Below, piece after piece: positions 24,436 to 35,868 of a stretch of DNA of 64,000 bases. The stretch is from the NCBI GenBank assembly GCA_003024785.1, contig PUQB01000546.1, positions 105,545-169,544 of the forward strand. The letters run 5' to 3'. The notes beneath the pieces are model-generated. The model searched no databases. It was not told the origin of the DNA and saw nothing but the letters and a program-made list of their open reading frames with translations. Within the stretch, counting starts at the first letter, position 1. Each line of letters begins with the position of its first letter. Origin of the DNA: Selaginella tamariscina (lineage: Eukaryota; Streptophyta; Lycopodiopsida; Selaginellales; Selaginellaceae). Both the position numbers and the translations under genes were made by a program.

Positions 24436-27400
24436 TTACACAAAAAATATTTATTAATATTTTAATATGTGTCACTTTATTTCATATCATCCTAGTATAT
24501 ACCATTGTTTAAAAATAATACCACTTACCTTTTATTAATAGGTGTATAAAATATTTGTGTGCACTTGCAGATGTGTGCGAGTGAGAGACGGTAACGTGTA
24601 AATGCACAAGATAAAAATGGATGTAAACCTTAAATCTTTAAACCTGATTTCGCATTGGGAAATTAAAATACTATTTCAGCATACTATATATTAATTCAAA
24701 CTTTAAACAAACTTGTTCAAGATAAATATTATGTTTGACTTACACAAATACCGTTCTGAAGTAATAGTCAATATGTATAAATTAACATTTGGCTTATAAT
24801 AACACACAGTTCAACTCTTCTCATAAAACTGTGTTGTATATACATAATCACAAATGTTTGAATGGGATAAATAGTTTTAATCCCCTTTGCAATTTGATTG
24901 GTGTTAGACAGTTTTGAATTAAAAGATTGTTTATAACTATACGTTTAGATTTTTAATTTATAAATTTTATCTATTATCTAAATATTTAATGCAAACACCA
25001 ACGAATTTTACTTAATTTAGATGAAGTTTTAATAAAGATACAATTTTAGGACTTATAACAGCATTATTAGATACTGTTTACAGAGTATATGCCAACTCTT
25101 GTGTATTTCTCTAAATTTTATCTAATATATAAATATTTAATGCAAACTCCAGCTAATCTTTATTTAATTTAGACCCATTTTCCATTAGCAAGTGATTAAT
25201 TTAACCAATTAAATTTTAATAAATTATTCATTCTATCGCTAGTGTGTTTTTCCACTTGTTCATTATTTAAAATTTATATAACACTTATGTGGTGTCTATA
25301 TAGTTTTTTTTTGTAATAATTAAATAACTAGATAATTTTGTCCAATTATACGGCTATCGTGCAAAAATAATGACATGTATATAATTTAAACTTGCAAGTT
25401 ATTATTAAATTTATTTTTTTATATTTTATTGAATTACTGTAATAAATCTAACATTTACAGAGGTGCACGAGCCCATACAGGTGACAATGCGCCACAGCAT
25501 AACAATTATCAATTAATTTTTTTATCATTTGTTATTAATTAATTTAATGTGATTTTAATTATTATTATTATTATTTTAATTTGTATTGCATTAGATCCAT
25601 TAAAAAAAGATGCATTGAAATTCTCCATGCTGAAGAAGAATTAATCAAATAAGGATCCTGGTAAGATACTCATACATTTTTAATTTTTGTGTTTTTATAT
25701 TATAAATATATAAACATATACATACAACATATATTATGTAATTATGCATGTATATATAATTACATCCATTTTTGCATTATGAAAAGAAAAACCCCAATAT
25801 TAAAATTATAAAAGTATTTATATGTATAAAAATCTCTTTCTCTCTCTCCATGTATAATACTTGCCCCATATTACGAATGCATATAATTATGCATGTAATC
25901 TCTTTTTCTCTCTCTATGCATAATACTTTGTATAAATGCATATAATTATGTATGTAATCTCTTTCTTTTTTATTCATGTATATATGCATATATAAACATA
26001 TATGTGGGCACACGTGCAAGATATCTATGCTTTTATATATATATATATATATAAGCATAGATATCTTGCAACCTTGTTAAGCTATCATTGATATGTATAT
26101 AGACACACACACACATCTATGACAATACATTAAATAGTCTAAATATATGAATATAATAATATAAACTGCTCCTGGAGTCATTTCTGTATCTGTTTTTTAA
26201 GAAAAAAAAACTTAATTATATTTTATTTTAAGTATTTTAATGTGATTAGCTATGGAAAATCAAATTAGCTCTATATAAAAGGAATTTATTATATATTACT
26301 GGTAGTTTTTTTCTTATTATCTATGTTTACATCTAAAATAAAAAGCATGTGTATGTAAGTGTGTTTGCGCGTGTATTTTGATCCATGTGTATTAAATGAT
26401 GTGTATAAGCACACAGAATCTCTCTCTCTCTCTCGCTACACACACACACACGCACACACACACAAGTACACAGTATAGTTATGTATATCCCTGAAAATTT
26501 TCATATTTAAGTGTATGCCTACAAGTTTTGGATTTACATATATACTTAACAAGTCATACATTCTAATTTATAACTTGTGTGACATCAAATATAAAGTACA
26601 CACCACGCAAAAACAAAATGTTAATAGAGAATTTAGAAGAAATTTTTAATCCAGCCTTTCAAAGGGTATGTCGCGCGTTCTTTTCTGTTCCTTTATAAAA
26701 GTTAATTAATTATTATATTGGAAAAAAATTGTTTATATTGTCCTTAGATTATTTATTACCTGATTTATGTCCAACTATGGATATATATAAGTTATACATT
26801 GGTGTGTATACAGTTTTAATAAATAAAAATAAAGTTTGAGTGTTATGCTATTTAAATTATGTTTATTATATAACATAATATTTAAGGATCATAAACACAA
26901 TTACAAATATTAATGAAATGTTAATCTTATTAGAGCAAGTTACTTATGAACGCAAGTACATAAGTGATCTCTCTTTATCTCTCTAGACACGCACGCACGC
27001 ACAACAGTATGTACTATTATGTATGTGTATACAGATATTATAATTTAAGTAACAATATATATTGACTACATTGACATATACATATAACATCCATGTGTGT
27101 GTGTATATATATATAGTAACTACTAGGGTTTTACTAAGAGTAAAAACTTTCGAAACAGGAGAACACAGTGAATTTACTAAAACATGTTCCTAACGAGAGA
27201 AAACTTTAAAAAACTTTTAAAAACACATGAATGTACCTTTAAAAAATATTATTCATGCAGAATTTATTTAAAAAAATATTAAAGAAAACACAATGTTCTT
27301 AATAAAGTTTTTTAATTAAAGTATTTTCATATTTCCGGTACTCTGAAAAACACAGAACGCCAATCCCTGATAACTACACACTCGTATATTATTTAATATG

Positions 27401-27809
27401 AATGATCACGAGACGAGCTTTTATCCATTTTTATTCATTTATAAGACACAAGACAAGTATGTCATCATACACATGTTCAGACACGTGTGCGTGATAAGTA
27501 ACATATTCCATAATTCATTAATTTGAGATTTTATATGAAATTTAACATCTTATTAATTAATAATTTAGTATTGTTTAAATTAAAAATATGTATTTTTAAT
27601 TTATTTTTTCTTATATATGAATATTCATATATAATTCATGTGAACTGTCCCCATATGTTCAAAATACATAGTGCTTATTAAATATTATTTAATATTTGAT
27701 TAATAAATACAAGACCGTGAGAAGTGTCAAATTAATGAATATGCAGAAAGAATGTATGTCTCTCTCTATGTATAATGTACAATATATAAATAATATGATA
27801 AGAACTGAT
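24436..27809. other. Non-coding AT-rich region with a perfect palindrome
   Basis: Contains CA/CT microsatellites, the 56-base palindrome at 26,015-26,070, and blocks related to 17,985-18,240. Two short exon-like bits with splice-like borders (25,456-25,475 and 26,620-26,674) are too short to support a gene. Otherwise nothing recognisable. Confidence 0.5.
26015..26070. repeat. Perfect palindrome with (TA)n centre
   Basis: tgcaagatatctatgctt at 26,015-26,032 is the exact reverse complement of 26,053-26,070; the 20-base spacer is itself alternating TA, so the whole 56 bases is self-complementary and could extrude as a cruciform. Confidence 0.95.
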
Positions 27810-28200
27810 CCACAAGCATATTCGCTAGGCCCAGTTTGACTCTGTGTAGGGCTCTTATTATGAACTTCTTAGAGCATAGAAACATTTGTTATTCTTCGCT
27901 GCCGACATATCCATATAATATCCCAAATGAGATAACATTTTTTATAATTAAAAGTAAATTAATAATTAAATCTAGAGTTACAACTTCATTTCTTCAATTA
28001 TCTTAAAACAATACTTTAAGAATCAGTGAGCAATAACACTATATAGATTAAAAATTTATTTATTTTTAAAATAAAAAATATCTATTAAGAAAATTCAACT
28101 CAAATTGAAGATTTTTAAACAAAACTTCAGAGTTGACCTCAGGTCAACCTTTTGTATTTAAATAACAAATGCTATTTATATTTAAATAAGATCCTTATAT
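27810..28200 (-). pseudogene. Inverted copy of fibrillin promoter and exon 1
   Basis: On the minus strand, 27,914 downwards repeats the fibrillin first exon: the same ATG context (tttgggatattatatgg), the block around tctatgctct, and agagccctacacagagtcaa ending at cttgtggatc near 27,810. Most of the transit-peptide middle is deleted. Upstream, 28,145-28,200 matches 15,165-15,205 in reverse. It cannot encode a plastid protein on its own. Its presence 12.5 kb away in the opposite orientation shows the gene's 5' region was duplicated separately from its body. Confidence 0.8.
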
Positions 28201-28414
28201 TTAAATATAATATAAAGTGGGACAATTAATTACATAATATAACTGGGACTATATAAAATGTATAAATTGAGATATTAAGTGGATATAAAATTACATATTA
28301 ACTGAACGATGCATAAATAACAAGTAAATTTTCTATGATATATATAATTTAAATGGATACGATTTTTTATGTAAGAAAGATTAAACTATCCTGAATTATA
28401 TTATGCAGCTTGTT

Positions 28415-28572
28415 GACAAGTGCCTGTGAGGAATTCAACAATCTGTGCATTTAATAGTTAGTCCGAAAAACCAGCATATCACACACACACACACACACAC
28501 ATTGTGTGTATGCTGGTTTTCCTGGACAAAATACCAATGTACAGATTGTTGAGTTGCTCGCCAAGCACAGAA
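28415..28572. ncRNA. Long imperfect hairpin, possible small-RNA precursor or foldback element
   Basis: About 60-base arms pair around a CA-repeat loop: ttcaacaatctgtgcat and aaaaccagcata on the left match tatgctggtttt and acagattgttgag on the right (28,507-28,555), with weaker pairing out to 28,417 and 28,572. Arm length, a few bulges and a 30-base loop resemble a plant miRNA precursor, but the same shape is expected of a young foldback transposon. No known miRNA sequence is recognised. Confidence 0.4.
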
Positions 28573-30363
28573 ATTGCATATAAAGAATGTTATTAATTCA
28601 TATATATAGTGTGTGTCCACATATGAAACAGATGTGCACATTAAACCTATAATGTCGACATTCTTAAGTAGATTTAATCTCTAACAAAATACATAATAAT
28701 TGTTCTCATGATTATTTATTTTTTAATACATTTAATACTTAAGTTTGTGTTTGAACATGTTTAAAACATTAAATTTAAGTATTCATATTAATTGTATGTT
28801 ATGTATGTATGTATAATCTGAAACATATCACGCACACGCACACACACACACACACATACAGTCACACTAATATCTATTCCAACGTGCGGATCCCCGTATG
28901 AAAGCGTCCTGAGGTCGAATTTCAGTGGGACATTATGTAATATTTTTTATTTACCACATTATTTCACTTATTTATAAGAGAAAATATATTTGGTAAACTT
29001 AATAAGTGGACGTGTTATTAAATGGATAAGGGATTTTTTTATATATATTAGACTCTATAGTGTAATAAAATAGTATATTTCAAAAATATAATTAACTTCC
29101 ACTTAAAATTTTAATTAATAATTAATGCATATGGTTAACACAATTAAGTAAAGTGTATAAATATAAATTTACATAATTCATACATATTTGAATATTATAT
29201 TACTCATAAACACGTTATATGGAGTAAACAATATCAAACTTATTTCACTGAAGCACAAATCATATATGTGTAGGCTGAATTGTGAAAGCGTTCCTACTAA
29301 TTACACGTTTAATCCATACACTGAAAGACTATACATTACTCATTTTAAACAGATTATATAAATATATACTGTATAAATACGTATGAATTATATTATGTAA
29401 ATATATATTTAGTGTATTTTTATTGTCAATGTGTGTGACACACATGCACGCACATTAATTTTTAAATATATATTCCATTGTCGTATCAGAATGTATAAAT
29501 AAAAGAGTCATTCAAGTGGTGATGGAGTTTAACTAGACAAGGAAAACATTAATTTCTAAATAATGTAATACATATAATATATAAACATTAGTACTACAAT
29601 ATTTTCATTAATAAACAAATTATTTTAATTATTTTAGGAAGAAATATATAAATATTTAATCTATTAGAAATACATCACTCACTACTACCTCATATACCTT
29701 TAAACATTTAATCACTATTATAATTAAGTTATTTTTAATGAGTACTTTTAAGTGATTAAAATTAAGTCTTTATATTTAAACTTAATATGATATGAAACGA
29801 AGTGTATTAATATTTATTATAATTACATTTAAAAAGACTATAATAGAAATTATAATTTTATTTTTTATGATATCTACTATTATTACAACATCCATTGATG
29901 TCATATTTAATTCTTTATAATTTTTCATTATAAGGAATTTACTATAACATTTCTGCTAACATTACAATAAATTTTATGTGCTGGTGAAAGTCCTATAAGT
30001 TTCATGCACAAACTTATAACACAATTTATATGTTTTTAATGTATATTTACATTATAAATATGTTATTGTAATTCTAATCCTTATGTTTTATCGTTTTACG
30101 TATTTAAATATATAATCTTTAAAGTATGTGCACAGTTTCTTCCCTCAAAGTAGCCTGTTTTGAGTACACACATATATATGATTGTGACTCATGGTGTGTG
30201 TGTCTCAAAGAGGAGGGGGGTATTCAACTTCAAGGATTAATAACTAGTTTCCATTATATATAAAATAAAAGTAAATGTAATTTGCATACGCATCACTTTG
30301 TATATAGTCTCTCTCTCTCTCTATTTATATATATATGTATGTATATCTGTGTGTGTAACTTAC
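28573..30363. other. Non-coding AT-rich region
   Basis: Microsatellites (CA at 28,835-28,858, CT at 30,308-30,322) and AT-rich sequence only. The right end is the intron downstream of the DUS3 core exon on the minus strand. Confidence 0.6.
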
Positions 30364-30640
30364 CTTCAGTGTTAAGGCGTTGTCCATAACTGCAGCAGTG
30401 CACTTAACAATCTGTTCGAGCCTGGTGGGTTTAGTAAGCAAACAAGAGCCTGCACCTTTGTTAACCACAATGTCAATCGGACAGCCCAGGTTAATATGGA
30501 TGAAATCAACAGCGCATTCTCTCTCGATCAACTCTGCTGCTCTAGATAATAAGTCTGCATGTGAATCGCATATTTGCACTCCAAATGTATCTTCCACTTG
30601 GTGCCCGTACAAGGGAAATATCTGCCTTGGATAGAGTGTC
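30364..30640 (-). pseudogene. DUS3: DUS3 catalytic-core exon, displaced and inverted
   Basis: Minus strand reads EDTFGVQICDSHADLLSRAA, then VDFIHINLGCPIDIVVNKGA, then a block ending ALTLKV at a strong GTAAGT donor (30,363). This is the central part of the dihydrouridine synthase TIM barrel with the family's INLGCPI motif, and is exactly the part missing from the copy at 1.9-3.2 kb. Upstream, the bases coding KADISLVR may be the degraded continuation of the QAEWALLRRH region. There is no acceptor before it; the reading runs straight into another gene (30,640-31,367), so it is a chimera. The conserved FMN/tRNA-site residues downstream are absent from the window. The frame is open through this piece. 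Confidence 0.85.
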
Positions 30641-31367
30641 CCGTTTCTGTTCAAATTTGACACAAAGCCTGTCAAAAGCCTGTTCAGAATCCACAGCATC
30701 AAGTCGGCCGAACAGACTCGTAATGAATGCCCCGATAGGGACAGTAAAGGCAACCAAAAGAACAAAAGGCGAGGTCCAAATACTCTGTAGCAGAAATATA
30801 TCTTGTTACACGACCGCCTTCATGACGTCAAAGTTAACATCATGAGCGGTCGTGTAACAAGATATGACTTCAGCTGGGTACTGGTTAGAAAGAGACGAAA
30901 TTCGAAGCAACCTCGGGACTGAGGCTTGAGAAAGTCATGTCCCCAATTGGAAGGGTAGCGGCTCCGCCAAGGCTTTCTTTAAGCCTGGCAATTCCAACAC
31001 AGAGTACGTAAACGGCTGCAAGACGGCACGAGCCCACTTCTCACTTAAGTCGACGGGGTCTGAATTTACAAATAAATATTAAATTTCACAAAATTAAAGC
31101 GACTCTTACCAAGAACGAACTTGAAGTGAAACTCATCGTTTGCTTCCAGACGCTCTGGACCAATCCCCAACATCCCTTATCTGCATACACACCGTACACT
31201 TTCGCATTGTAGCCCAATTCAGCTGCAGACCTCAGCCGTTTCATACAGTCGATCAAAGCTGTACCTACCGAAACTGATATGCACATTATGCGGTCTTGTG
31301 CTCCATAACTGCCGATGCAGTCGCTGGGATGTTCTCCGTGGACTCCAGCACGCAGAAATACTGCCAT
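30640..31367 (-). pseudogene. Unrecognised gene joined to the DUS3 exon
   Basis: Starts near 31,367 (or slightly upstream) beneath an aaaccctag-type element and a GC-richer leader, typical of plant housekeeping promoters. Exon 1 ends at 31,110 (TTCTTG then GTAAGAG); the next starts at 31,059 after TTCAG. Recognisable coding blocks, in shifting frames: ENIPATASAVMEHKTA, ELGYNAKVYGVYADKG, NDEFHFKFVL, DPVDLSEKWARAV, LCVGIARLKESLGGAATLPI, GDMTFSSLSPEVAS, SNQYPAEVISCYTTAHDVNF, and a hydrophobic segment SPFVLLVAFTVPIGAFITSL that could be a membrane helix. At least three one-base shifts are needed. I do not recognise the protein. A near-perfect 68-base palindrome interrupts it at 30,798-30,865. Confidence 0.5.
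30798..30865. repeat. 68-base near-perfect palindrome inside coding sequence
   Basis: atatcttgttacacgaccgc (30,798-30,817) is the exact reverse complement of 30,846-30,865. The 28-base centre is also nearly self-complementary (catgacgtc against aacatcatg). It appears as a duplicated inverted copy of one exon stretch (SCYTTAHDVNFDV). Confidence 0.95.
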
Positions 31368-31509
31368 ACCCTAATGCCAAACCCTAGATCAGGATTTACC
31401 ACATAGGACTCCACGTAAGCATATCCCACGGCAATAATGATCTTTATCTCAACCGTCCACACTTTCCGTTAATCGTTTGGCATACCAACGCTCCGTTTTA
31501 ATAAAATAA

Positions 31510-34500
31510 AGAATTTATGGTCGATAAGACTTATTTTAATAAAATAAGGAATTTATGTTTCATAACCGGATAAACAAATCTTATTTGTATACTTAATAAT
31601 TTAAAATTAAATTATATTAATGTTTTTTTGGTTCTTAATATAATTTACTTTAAGCTAAAACTTAATAATTTTTGTTGTTTATTTATTTATGTTAAGATGA
31701 AAAATAATGTTAATACTAAAATAGGCCTTAAAATATTTTACTATGTTAATATTAAAATATGCCTTGAGATATTCTATTCACAATTAAACATTATTGTTGT
31801 TATAGTCTTAAAACATGCATTATGCCGCATGTACATCTTATTATTAATTCATAAATTAACTTTGTGATTAATTATTTTGTTTCTTCATAAATACGATATA
31901 TTATTTTGTTAATATTCTATTTTACATATGTGTTTTAGTTACATTCTTGAATATTGAATTTGATTTATGTTCAAACATCATTAATAATATGATAATTCAA
32001 TAGAAGCATAACCATGTGCTTTGCAAAATTGTAATGTTTTATAATTAAATTCAGTGCATACAAGTTTGTGTTTTGTTAATTAAATTGTATACATATAAAG
32101 TTTGTGTTTTGTTAATTAAATTATATACATACAAAGTTTGTGATAAAAAGAATATGTTAAAATTACACTTGTTACAAAAAAAATAACAATTCACTACCAT
32201 TACCATATAATTGAGGTTTAAATTTAATGTATTAAGTTAATAAGTTCACATAATAATATAACAATAAAAAGACAAGTCAACAAACTCAAAAACTCATAAG
32301 GTTATTAACTTATTAAAAAATTGACAATATAAAAATCACAATTTCATAAATTTATGAACTATGTATGCTTGGTGATATAAATGAATCCTAATTGCTACTT
32401 TGACAATTAATATATAGTGGATTTAATCAATATGCTCCTTAGATGCACAATGCAATTAAAGAAAAAATTATATTTGATAAATAATTTTAAAAAATTATGT
32501 CCAATTTTAAGAATTTATTTTAATGACATTGATAATATTCACAGTAATTAAAACAAAAATGACTTACTCAACCAATGTAATTACTTAGCATTAACATATG
32601 CTTCAAATTTTATTTCTTGACATGTGATATATCATGGATAAAGAATCTTTAATGAATAAATTTCATCAAATATTTTATAATGATATTAAGAATTTGTTTT
32701 AACATTTTATGAAGAGCCAAGTTAGTTATTAAACCTATTAATTAATTTATACAGTGCAACAATTGATTACTCAAGCAACATTTAGAATGACTCTAGGTAT
32801 CACACATAAAACTAGGTATACATAGTAACTTCATCATTAATAACATCATTAATAATTCTTATTCATGTTTTAAATTTTACCATAATTATTTTTTATTTTG
32901 ATGGTTGATTATTGTTATATATTAAATTATGTTGATGAGCCTTAAATGTAAAAAATTGATACTTGGGTAATTCGAATGAGATTTATTAAGTTTTTACATA
33001 AAACTCTAAGTGAAGTTAAAACATACTCCTTAAAAACCTTTTTATATTCCTAGTTAGTTTTAGTGAGTTTGCCTTGGGGTAGGGTTTAAGGGCAAATAAA
33101 TGGTTAGATTAAAATTTATCAAGCCTTATTACACTTTATAAAATAAGAAACATCCATGTTATATAAATTAAGTAAAGTTAGTTTGGGGAATGCATGTCAG
33201 TGACCTAAAGGAGCCTGATGAGCTTAGCTTATGTTTTTAAGATATACCCTTCAAGCTACCTTAATTTTTGATATTTAAGCACTTTCAAAAGTAATTATTG
33301 TGCAAAAATGTTATTTATGTAATGTAGAATGCTTGTTTTGAAAACTTAATACCAAGTGTTAAAAAGAAACTTTGAGAATTATATAAAAGGTTCTAATGTT
33401 GCTAATGAATATGTGTATGAAAATGATGAGTAAAAAGCATGTTCGATTAATAATCTGATAAAGCATATATGCACTTGTTTTAATTGGTAACATTATGGTA
33501 TTCTTTTCAAGCGGGAATGTTTACATAAATATGGTAAGGATTATTATTCATTAAAATTTTATTATAATTATATATATAAGGAAACTATATTTTCTTTTAA
33601 TGTAGAGGACTTCGAAAAAAAACAATTTAGAAGATACTTTATTCCCTTCAACTGCTTAAGACCCAAAAAATAAAAATCACGACCAAGTAAAACATCCATT
33701 TCATTGAAACGTACATGTACAAACTTTATTATTTAAAGTAAAAATTCATTAAGGGTTTGACATTTTTCACAAAGTTATCTTTTATATTTTAAAATTTTAA
33801 TAATGTGTGGTGCATGAATAGTGTGAAGACCAAATGTATATTCGAGTCATACATTGCCTATGAATATGGAAGGTCAAGCACCTAATACAAAGGTTTTAAC
33901 AGCATTAAGAAGCTCACTTTGGTTACATTACATAACATTAATAAGGAACTTGTTTGTGGTGTTTACACAATGTATTTCATACATACCATTATCGATAAAC
34001 TTCCAAAAACCTTTTCTATTAAGAAATTTAAGAATATGGTGAAAACTTTCACATCACTTAAGAAGGCACAAATGTATTCATATGTGATGAAGGACTTTAT
34101 TAATATATTTCCTAGTGGTACTGAGTGTGACCTATATACAATGATTATTTTTTTTTAAAGTCAATTAGTAATGCATAATAACTAAGGGAAACATCATGTC
34201 GTTTATCCATTGATTCAAATAGCTAAACATAAAATTGTTCACTTAAGATATATGACTTGCATGGGACAATTAAAATGAATCTAAGGCTAAATCTTAAGGA
34301 TTTTTCAAAATTTACGTAAGGAAATCAATCTTAAGAATGACAAATACTATTATAGGTGCCCACTCACATATACCTAATATATTCTTATTATAATTGAAAG
34401 GAATTTAATAACCATAAAATGAAGGCTTACAAAGAAGGCCAATCCCTACGCAATCGAAGGGTCCTCCTCAAAAAATGGCTAAAGTTCAAGTAAAGGAGGG

Positions 34501-35060
34501 AATTTAAAGAGGACATAAGAGTTATAGACCATGTAGTTAGAAAGTGTGTAAAAATTACAAGATTAAGATTTGTAAATGAATAGTAGAGGCTCTCAATTTT
34601 TGAAACAAAAAGATGCATAATATAGTCTAAGGTTACACTCTTAAGATTTGACATTTCATTTTTAAAAGAAATAAATTTTTGAGTTCATACGATAAATATT
34701 TTTTACAAGTACACATGCCATCGTTGATGGACCTTAACTATTTAATAATTTATTATTTACACTAATTAGTAAGTTCATGACCCTTATGTAGTTTTTTATA
34801 TTTAACATAATGAGGATAGAAGTCAAAGGTTTATCTTTATTTAGGTTTAATTATTTAATGATCCTTAACTTAATTATTTTAAGTTAGAAGTTTAATTTTT
34901 ATAGTTATTATTCTTAAAACTGATAAGTTTATCTTTAAAATAGACATCCTTAATTTGATGTTATTATTCAGTTTATTCCAAGTTGAAACTTAAATTAATT
35001 TTATCCTTAATATGGGATAGGATACCAATAGCAGTAGATTACGCACAATGTAACTCATTG
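31510..35060. repeat. Dispersed AT-rich repeat R1, copy C (most complete)
   Basis: About 3.5 kb spanning what copies B (4,500-7,130) and A (1-1,880) cover separately, in the same orientation; A and B overlap over about 700 bases. It ends exactly where the DUS3 exon begins, as in copy A. Short reading frames near 33,854-34,158 have relatives at 680-987 but are not preserved in length. No transposase, polymerase or terminal repeats are recognised. Confidence 0.65.
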
Positions 35061-35084
35061 TGATTCTTCTTCATATTATTTCAG

Positions 35085-35868
35085 AGTGCCCATCGTTGCT
35101 TCTTAACAAACCATGTTCATACGGAATCCAGGTTTGCCGGTGCTCATCCTAAAGACAAAACCATGAAAGATAGTGCAGGACCGTGGGATGATCATGGTGT
35201 TGAGACCAACTTACTTAGCAAGGATACTCAGAAAGCCTATAGTACATCTATCCTCTCTCTCACACACGCACGCACGCGCGCATGCACATGTACCAATATG
35301 AGCTCTTGATATCTACATAGGAAGAACCAGATGAAGTTACCAAAAGCCGAAGTCTGCTAGAAGCTCTTGGGCTCTTGGTAAGCCTGTAATTTCAAGTCTG
35401 TCCTGTGTGTGTGTGTGTGAGAGAGAGAGAGGGGAAAAAAAAGGAGTGTCCATTTATTACTGCTTCTATGATTTAGAACAAAGCTCAAGGAAAAGAATGC
35501 ACCTAAGTAGGACCTGACTAAGGCTAACGAAGGGGAGATAAATGATGGAATTCCTCCTAGTAAGAAGCCTCAAAGTGGACTCTGATGCTGCTGTTGCTTA
35601 CGAAAACAAGCCTGGTATTTGCATTAAATTATATATATGTATAATCTCTGCGTGGGAGTTCAACATACACGTGTAGATACACATTATTCTTATACGAGAC
35701 ACCTTTTATGCCTAATGTGATCTTAAAGAATCATGGGTAGTATGGTTTGTGTGCATATATATGCACACACACACACACACGTTTATAAGTATGTATGGCG
35801 TGTATGCTAGCAGAATGTAATCTAGAAGAGACTAAAGCTTAATAGCCGGAAGAAGAAAAGGATTGATA
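35085..35868 (+). pseudogene. DUS3: DUS3-like 5' region, copy C, truncated
   Basis: Second copy of the DUS3 5' exons: 35,085-35,241 (DSAGPWDDHGVETNLLSKDT in clean frame), 35,321-35,377 (KNQMKLPKAE), 35,477-35,614 (NKLKEKNAP, then a stop where copy A has Lys, then NEGEINDGIPPSKK, a stretch deleted from copy A), and 35,825-35,868 (SRKKKRID). Similarity to copy A stops abruptly at aggattgata; beyond it lies unrelated AT-rich DNA. Each copy keeps bases the other lost, so they diverged after duplication. It lacks all catalytic exons. The gene-piece order matches copy A, and both follow repeat R1. Confidence 0.85.

Noticed and set aside
25456-25665. Two short exon-like blocks with AG and GT borders
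   Set aside because: One is about 20 bases and the other has a stop; no recognisable protein.
26610-26680. Short open stretch (MLIENLEEIFNPAFQR) before GTATG
   Set aside because: Coding-looking, but isolated with no neighbouring exon or recognised family.
28880-28930. Possible tRNA 3' half (gaggtcgaatttcagtgggac)
   Set aside because: No D arm, acceptor partner or clear anticodon arm on either strand.
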